From an uncultured Bacteroidales bacterium (GTDB taxonomy: Bacteria; Bacteroidota; Bacteroidia; Bacteroidales; FEN-979), in NCBI GenBank assembly GCA_903845055.1, contig CAIMWF010000038.1, positions 22,696-86,695 on the forward strand: 64,000 bases of DNA, given 5' to 3'. Shown in pieces: positions 58,281 to 64,000 of the stretch. The position numbers and the translations under genes were made by a program. A model generated the notes under the pieces. The model made no database searches, had not been told where the DNA came from, and saw only the letters and a list, made by a program, of their open reading frames with translations. Every line of letters begins with the position of its first letter. The first letter of the stretch is position 1.

Positions 58281-61200
58281 ATGGTTAAACAACAGTACCG
58301 GGTATATCATTTTTATATACGGGCGGTGGCATATGGAATCCTTATGCCCGCCATGCTGTTGCTGTTTTATGGATCGTTTGCCCGGGAGGCGCCTGCCACA
58401 CCGGCCGTTCTCATGGGGGTTGTCACCAACGGTGCAACAACCCTGCCGGTTGTCGGTGCAAAGATAACCGTTAACGGCAAATCCACCTGGTCAACTTCCG
58501 GGGGGATTTACTCACTATCCGTCGACCCCGTGGGAACATTTCCCGTAACATGCTCGAAACCGGGATTTGATGACCAGGTCTCCCCACCCGTTGTTTTCCA
58601 GCAGGGGGGCAATGTCCAGCAAAATATCATCCTTTGGGAAACACTCAATCCTCCTGTAACCGTCACTGCTGCCCTTGATGCCGCCCAGCAGTCGGTCGGC
58701 CTGTCATGGGTTCCCCCGTCGGGCGATTACGAACTGCTTTACGACGATGGCATCCAGGACAATTTTACCATCTGGGCCTCTCAGGGGAACATGAATGCAG
58801 TTAAATTCAGCCCGGCCGGATACCCTGTCAAGGTAACAGGGGGATCGGTGAATATCGGCAATGCATCCAATTACCCGGCGGGGGTGCCCCTCAACCCTTT
58901 CCAGGTCAGTGTATATGATGCCACAGGGACCGGTGGCACACCGGGGAACAGCATTGCCGGTCCTTTTACAGTGAATCCCTTAGCCACCGGCTGGATTGAG
59001 TTTACACTGCCCGCGCCTGTCCAGGTGAGCAGCGGTGCATTTTACATCGTGATGATCCAGGTCGGGAACCCTCCCAACGCTGACGGAATTGCCATTGATG
59101 AAACAACCCCGCAATTCAGGAGCTATTCAAAATATGTAAGCGGCGGAAGCCCCTGGTTCCCGGCAGGCGGAAATTTTATGATCAGGGCCCGTTGCGAGGG
59201 ACCTGGAGGCCCTGTCAGCCTGTCGGATCTGCCCTCCTTCCAGAACGTGTATGATATATTCAGGCTCAGGCAGGGTGAAGAACAAAACCCGTCGGTTTGG
59301 ACCCCGCTGGCGGTGACCACGGCGACTACCATTCCCGACAATAACTGGACCTCCCTGCCGTGCGGTCCCTACCGCTGGGGGGTCAAGGCGGAGTATGCCG
59401 GGAACCGCTGGTCGGCGGTGACCTTTTCCAACATCCTGGGGAAATGCTGGACCGCCCCCGTAACCATCCACCTCGCTCCAAGCTGTGCAGGGAGCAGCTC
59501 CGCCGGTTCCTCCGCCAGGTTTGTAAACCTGGCCTATCCCGACACCACCTATACCGGTTTTTCAGATACCACGGGAACCGTCTCTTTCCAGCATGTCTGG
59601 AAGGGAACCTACCAGCTGACCTGTGGCAAGTTCGGGTATGACACCGTGGTTCAGACGGTTCCCGTAACAGGCCCGGTTACCTTGAATATCAGCCTTCTGC
59701 AGGTGAAGAATCCACCCGCCAACCTTGTCGTGAACGACAGCAGTCTTTTGGCGCACTGGGATGTCCCCCATTTTGAAAAACCGCTTTTTTCCGAAAACTG
59801 GAGCAGCGGTAACCTGACCCACAATGGCTGGACCCTGGAGGGAGGGTCTAACTGGGGAATTTCCGCTTCCGTCGGACACCCGGCGCCATGCATCCTTTTT
59901 GCTTCCGTGCCCCACCAGGTGAATTACACACAGTCGCTCGTCAGCCGCAACATTTCGGGCGAACGCTCCACCCTGTTGAAGCTGAAATACGATATTTTCC
60001 TTGACAACATCGGAACCACGACGGTAAACCAGATGGCGGTGGAAATATGGAACGGCGTTTCCTGGGGTGCCCTGAAAACATACAGCAACAGTTCCGGGAA
60101 TTTTTCCTGGAAAACCGATGAGGTGGATATCTCCGGGTATACTGCGCAGGATTTCAAGATCCGCTTCAGGGCATCCGGGGGCAACTCATACGATATCAAC
60201 AACTGGGGGATCGACAACATCAGCATCATGGCATCCGAACCAGCCCAGCAGCAGGCCACCTGCATTCTCGGCTACTATTTTTACCTGGGCAACATCATCA
60301 GCGGCTATACGACAAAGAATGCCTACCAGATCCCGGGCAACCAGGCACAGTACGGGCAGCCTTACAATGCCTGCGTGAGAGCGCTTTACGGATCGGGCTA
60401 CTCGAGTTTCGCCTGTACCACCTTCACCTCCGAATTCCTTTATCCCGTGCGCAACCTGCACGGAACACCCATCGAAAATGTGGCCTTTATTGCATGGAAC
60501 AAGCCCAATGCGGGTCCCGATTCGGTGGTAACCATCCCCCCCGGGTTGATCGGGTATACGGTTTACCGCGACGACAGTGTCATCGCCCAGATCACCAATA
60601 CCGACACCCTTTCCTTTTATGACCTGAACCTCGAACCGGGGATCTATCATTATGGCGTGGCGGCGAAATACAACCTTGCCTCATACGGTTTTCCCGGGCA
60701 GACTGCCGAAAGCAATCCCGCCGGGCCCCTTGACATCAATATCAACTTCGGACGATCGCTTCCCTTTTTCGAATCATGGGATTACGGGACATTTGCATAC
60801 AACGAATGGCGGTTTACACCCGCACAGGGCAACTGGATCATCAATCCCGCCGAAGGAATTCCCCAGCCGGCCGCCGGCTTTAAATGGCAACCTCCCCAGG
60901 TAAACTACAGTTATGCGCTCGAGAGCCCTGCATTCAACGGCGTTCCTTACAGTTGCGCGGCCATCTGGCTTGATTTTGACCTGAAACTCGCCAGCCGCAA
61001 TTCAACCGGCGCCGAGAAGATGATCGTGGAAGCCTATTACAACCATGAATGGCACAAGAAAGCAGAAATCAGGAATTCAGGCAGCATCCCCTGGACCAAT
61101 TACCATATTGACATATCAGCGGTGAGGGGGAAGGGTTTCAGGATCCGGTTCCGCGCGACCGGTGAGAATTCTTCCGACATTATTAACTGGTATATCGATA

Positions 61201-62318
61201 ACATCAATGTCTACCCCATTTGTTACCCTGCTGTAAATACAGCCGCAAGGTCCCAGGGCGGCGGGGTGAGGCTCACCTGGTCTCCTCCCGCCTGTTACGG
61301 CGGCAACCTGCTCAATGAAGGGTTTGAAGAACCTTTTTTCCCGCCAACCCAATGGACAAAACACATTACCAACCTTGCCGCCACCTGGTCGCACGATGCA
61401 GCGAACGGACCGCTGGGCGTGCATAACGGGAATTATTGCGCGGGACTGAACTGGGAGTACAGCCACCAGGACGAATGGCTGATCGCACACAACATCTATG
61501 TCAACGGCGACCTCACCTTCTGGAGTTACGCGTACCAGGGTTCCCTCCACCTCGATCACTATTACCTGCAGGTTTCCACCGACCAGGGGGCTACCTGGAA
61601 CGTGCTGCTCGACATGTCGGCCCTGCCGGCCTATACCAGCCCGAATGGCGTGAACGACTGGCACACGCCATACCACATCAGTCTTGCCGCCTATGCCGGT
61701 GAAACGGTCGACATCGCCTGGCATGCCGTCGACGGCGACGGCAACGGGCTGTGGTATCCATGGGCCATCGACGACTGCTCTGTCGGAACCGGCGACCATT
61801 TCACCCCGGTCAGGGCCGTGTCAGGGCAGAATCACCCGGGCGGCCATCCCGATCTGCCGCTTCATGACCTGCTGGGTTACGACCTTTACCGCCAGGCCGG
61901 CAATACCGGTATTTTTAACCAGGTAAACCCGGCAATCATAACGGATACAACCTATTATGACACGGCTGTACAGACCGGGCACTACCGTTATTTCATACAA
62001 AGCCGGTTTACCGAATGCCAGAATTCGACAAACTCCGATACCGTCCAGGCAGATGTGATCGCCGGAAATCATGAGATTGGGGGTTCACTTCTTAAAATAT
62101 TTCCCAATCCGGCTACCGGCAGCATCACGGTTTCCTGCACTGAAAATCTCGTTTCGGTCAGCCTGGTCAGCAGCAACGGATTTTGTGCAGGGACCTGGAA
62201 GCCAGGAGGCCGCCGGGTTTTGATCCTGGATGTGCAGGGATTCCCGAGGGGGATCTATCTCCTCCGGGTCCGGACCGGGGACGGGTCCAGGAGCGTTAAA
62301 GTATGCCTGGTGCCGTAA
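58281..62318 (+). CDS. Giant secreted multi-domain protein with T9SS sorting domain
   Basis: A 1345-residue exported protein with a hydrophobic N-terminus (about 14-35). Domain order is: a carboxypeptidase-regulatory-like beta-sandwich (about 45-125, GVVTNGATTLPVVGAKITVNG); a module opening LLYDDGIQDNFTIWASQGN (about 150-330); a second regulatory-like domain (about 395-475); three jelly-roll modules of the choice-of-anchor-J/MAM-like type (about 505-650, 825-980 and 1015-1180, with LPFFESWDYG and LNEGFEEPFFPPTQW); Fn3-like linkers; and a T9SS type A sorting domain (about 1265-1345, LKIFPNPATGSITV). It has no recognisable catalytic site, so adhesion or surface binding is likely. The next gene shares its second module. 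Confidence 0.8.
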   Translation: MVKQQYRVYHFYIRAVAYGILMPAMLLLFYGSFAREAPATPAVLMGVVTNGATTLPVVGAKITVNGKSTWSTSGGIYSLSVDPVGTFPVTCSKPGFDDQVSPPVVFQQGGNVQQNIILWETLNPPVTVTAALDAAQQSVGLSWVPPSGDYELLYDDGIQDNFTIWASQGNMNAVKFSPAGYPVKVTGGSVNIGNASNYPAGVPLNPFQVSVYDATGTGGTPGNSIAGPFTVNPLATGWIEFTLPAPVQVSSGAFYIVMIQVGNPPNADGIAIDETTPQFRSYSKYVSGGSPWFPAGGNFMIRARCEGPGGPVSLSDLPSFQNVYDIFRLRQGEEQNPSVWTPLAVTTATTIPDNNWTSLPCGPYRWGVKAEYAGNRWSAVTFSNILGKCWTAPVTIHLAPSCAGSSSAGSSARFVNLAYPDTTYTGFSDTTGTVSFQHVWKGTYQLTCGKFGYDTVVQTVPVTGPVTLNISLLQVKNPPANLVVNDSSLLAHWDVPHFEKPLFSENWSSGNLTHNGWTLEGGSNWGISASVGHPAPCILFASVPHQVNYTQSLVSRNISGERSTLLKLKYDIFLDNIGTTTVNQMAVEIWNGVSWGALKTYSNSSGNFSWKTDEVDISGYTAQDFKIRFRASGGNSYDINNWGIDNISIMASEPAQQQATCILGYYFYLGNIISGYTTKNAYQIPGNQAQYGQPYNACVRALYGSGYSSFACTTFTSEFLYPVRNLHGTPIENVAFIAWNKPNAGPDSVVTIPPGLIGYTVYRDDSVIAQITNTDTLSFYDLNLEPGIYHYGVAAKYNLASYGFPGQTAESNPAGPLDININFGRSLPFFESWDYGTFAYNEWRFTPAQGNWIINPAEGIPQPAAGFKWQPPQVNYSYALESPAFNGVPYSCAAIWLDFDLKLASRNSTGAEKMIVEAYYNHEWHKKAEIRNSGSIPWTNYHIDISAVRGKGFRIRFRATGENSSDIINWYIDNINVYPICYPAVNTAARSQGGGVRLTWSPPACYGGNLLNEGFEEPFFPPTQWTKHITNLAATWSHDAANGPLGVHNGNYCAGLNWEYSHQDEWLIAHNIYVNGDLTFWSYAYQGSLHLDHYYLQVSTDQGATWNVLLDMSALPAYTSPNGVNDWHTPYHISLAAYAGETVDIAWHAVDGDGNGLWYPWAIDDCSVGTGDHFTPVRAVSGQNHPGGHPDLPLHDLLGYDLYRQAGNTGIFNQVNPAIITDTTYYDTAVQTGHYRYFIQSRFTECQNSTNSDTVQADVIAGNHEIGGSLLKIFPNPATGSITVSCTENLVSVSLVSSNGFCAGTWKPGGRRVLILDVQGFPRGIYLLRVRTGDGSRSVKVCLVP

Positions 62319-62346
62319 AAAATTTACCAAGAAAAATTCACTTATT

Positions 62347-62376
62347 TTTGTTTTATCAAATTTATTTATAACTTTG
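62347..62376 (+). promoter_or_regulatory. Promoter for the following secreted-protein gene
   Basis: TTTG at 62347-62350, an 18-nt spacer and TAACTTTG at 62369-62376. The predicted leader is about 175 nt and contains a GCATTA/TAATGC hairpin (62392-62410). Confidence 0.5.
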
Positions 62377-62554
62377 AAGGGGAAAAAACGGGCATTATTT
62401 TGTTTAATGCACTGGTAATCATATACATTACCATTGTATTCTTTTGTTTATGTTAAGATTTTAATGAAGGAAGCTCATACCCTATATAATATCAATTGTT
62501 CATTGATACCCTATATTTTTATAAAACCAAGTGTTATTAACTAAACCCAATCTT

Positions 62555-64000
62555 ATGAAAAAAATCTTCAGATTTTTGCAGATCATGATTCTGGTATTGC
62601 TCTGGGGAGGTGCCATGGCACAGGCCCCTTATTGCACCCCTACTTACACCACCGGGTGTACCTTTGGAGACGGAATTACCCTTTTCCAGCTGGGAACCAT
62701 CAACCAGACGATCGCATGTAATGGCACACCCAACGCATGGTATCACGATTATACAGCATCCTCGACAACCATGACCACAGGCACTGCGTACACACTGACA
62801 GTTCAGTCCGGTTACAGCAGTACCTACATGAGTCTCTGGATTGACCTGAATAATAACAATACTTTTGATGCGGGTGAAATTTTCGTGACAGGTCTTGTTT
62901 GTACCAGTGCGGCTACAAACTATACTGCTACCATCACCATCCCGGCAGGTACATCCGCCGGCGCCCACCGGTTGCGTTACCGTACCGAATGGTTAAGCGC
63001 CCCCACGGGCCCCTGCTCTTCGCAGACATACGGCAACTCCGCCGACTTTACCATCAACGTTGTTGGCGCCACCTATGGAACCCTTGCCGGAACCGTAACG
63101 AACTCGGTGACCCTTGCACCCCTTGCAGGTGCTACGGTTACCGTACCCACCTATACACCGGTTGTGACACCCGCTTCGGGGGCCTATTCAATCGGAAGCA
63201 TTGTTCCGGGCACAGTCAACGTTACCTGCACCGCTACGGGCTATGTTCCCTACAGCGGCACGGCAGTGATGGTTGGCGGTACAACCACGACCAAGAACAT
63301 TGCCATGGCTCCGAGCCCCAAAATGAGCGGTACCATTACCGATGCCTCCACAGGCGCCCCGGTGGTCGGTGCAACCGTTAAAGTGGCAGGCGTCATCCAG
63401 GCCTATTCAGTGGCAGGCGGTGTCTACCTCACCAACCCCCTTCCCGTGGTGGGCCTGCAGCCCATCATCATCAGCAAGACAGGATATGACGATTTCACCG
63501 CCAACGTTACGTTGGTCGGAGGGCAGACCCTCGCCCAGGATGCAGCGTTGCTTCCCACGGCCGTTGCGCCCGGTCCTTTTACCGCTGCCTTTAACAACCC
63601 CACCACTCCGACAGCAGTCAACCTGAACTGGGGCGTCCCCCAGGGCCAGTACCAGATCATCTACGATGACGGCGGCGAAGAAAACTTTGCCATCTGGGCA
63701 ACTGCAAACAATCTCAATGCCCTGAAATTCACCCCGCTGGCATGGCCGGTGAAACTGATCGGCGGCAAGGTTGACCTTGGTTTAGCTACCGATTATCCTG
63801 CCAACGCACTTCCTTTCACCACCTTCACCATGCTCGCCTACAAGGCTGATGGTCCCGGCGGTGTTCCAGGCACAAAGATCGACAGTGTAACGGTAACTGC
63901 CACCGATTTCGGTTGGGCCAGTTTTAGTTTCACCACACCTCTCACCATCAACTCAGGCGATTTCTACCTGGTGATGAAACAGGGCGGTATTCCCCCCCAC
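62555..64000 (+). CDS. GEVED-type secreted protein, 3'-truncated by window end
   Basis: The frame is open from ATG 62555 to the last base, giving 482 residues without a stop. The signal peptide MKKIFRFLQIMILVLLWGGAMAQ is followed by a GEVED-like domain (about 25-170) with YMSLWIDLNNNNTFDAGEIF and HRLRYRTEW. Two carboxypeptidase-regulatory-like repeats follow (about 175-255 and 258-340), then a module starting IIYDDGGEENFAIWATANNLN (about 370 to the end) that matches residues 150-330 of the preceding protein. A T9SS sorting domain is expected beyond the window. It is the second copy of a paralogous surface-protein pair, behind its own promoter. Function is likely binding or adhesion; no enzyme motif is seen. 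Confidence 0.82.
   Translation, partial: MKKIFRFLQIMILVLLWGGAMAQAPYCTPTYTTGCTFGDGITLFQLGTINQTIACNGTPNAWYHDYTASSTTMTTGTAYTLTVQSGYSSTYMSLWIDLNNNNTFDAGEIFVTGLVCTSAATNYTATITIPAGTSAGAHRLRYRTEWLSAPTGPCSSQTYGNSADFTINVVGATYGTLAGTVTNSVTLAPLAGATVTVPTYTPVVTPASGAYSIGSIVPGTVNVTCTATGYVPYSGTAVMVGGTTTTKNIAMAPSPKMSGTITDASTGAPVVGATVKVAGVIQAYSVAGGVYLTNPLPVVGLQPIIISKTGYDDFTANVTLVGGQTLAQDAALLPTAVAPGPFTAAFNNPTTPTAVNLNWGVPQGQYQIIYDDGGEENFAIWATANNLNALKFTPLAWPVKLIGGKVDLGLATDYPANALPFTTFTMLAYKADGPGGVPGTKIDSVTVTATDFGWASFSFTTPLTINSGDFYLVMKQGGIPPH

Overview
The window looks like chromosomal DNA from an uncultured member of the Bacteroidota (Bacteroidales-like). Four signs point there. First, at least three products end in type IX secretion (T9SS) C-terminal sorting domains. 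Second, there are Bacteroidota-restricted families: a DUF6029 barrel, an Omp28-type lipoprotein, a gingipain-like C25 peptidase and a TonB receptor with an N-terminal carboxypeptidase-regulatory-like domain. Third, the Bacteroidota -7 promoter box TAnnTTTG recurs just upstream of genes, several times with a TTG -33 box about 18-20 nt further up. Fourth, clear Shine-Dalgarno sites are scarce. I see no rRNA, tRNA, CRISPR array, prophage or intact insertion sequence.

Layout. 0-4.7 kb: the end of manA, then a TlpA-like / DUF6029 / Omp28 envelope trio and a ygiD-type dioxygenase. 4.7-10 kb (minus): a C25 peptidase, a LolC/E-type permease, a methyltransferase and rbfA. 10-15.9 kb: an Rh-type ammonium channel, two small envelope genes, an MsbA-like exporter and an unusually short PBP4-like lipoprotein. 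16-19.7 kb: a three-gene biotin-dependent acyl-CoA carboxylase operon. 19.8-33.5 kb: a cytochrome-like lipoprotein, a large papain-like T9SS protein, an M20 amidohydrolase, TPR proteins, rsmA, a TonB receptor and a Spy/CpxP-like protein. 33.6-49.5 kb: a surface glycan/acyl cluster holding an SGNH-like protein, MBOAT, GNAT, GT2, SDR, KASIII, two FAAL-type ligases (one with a fused carrier domain), a free ACP, a sulfotransferase, a B12 radical SAM enzyme, a flippase and a WecE-type aminotransferase. 49.5-50.2 kb: repeats and a candidate 6S-like RNA. 50.2-58.2 kb (minus): a BNR-repeat protein, mtnA, a porin-like barrel, serS, rpmA and rplU. 58.3-64 kb: two related giant secreted proteins, the second cut by the window end.

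How the genes may work together. The most coherent system is the 33.6-49.5 kb cluster. WecE would supply a dTDP-4-amino-4,6-dideoxyhexose. FAAL, ACP, KASIII and SDR could build or load a (hydroxy)acyl group that the GNAT places on the amino sugar. GT2, flippase, MBOAT/SGNH and sulfotransferase would assemble, export and decorate the glycan. This is inference from gene families. The strongest non-coding finds are the 6S-like RNA at about 49.9-50.05 kb, a 141-bp element with perfect 23-bp inverted ends at 57.05 kb, and a genome-style set of 7- and 8-bp tandem repeats that recur in different gaps and in both orientations.
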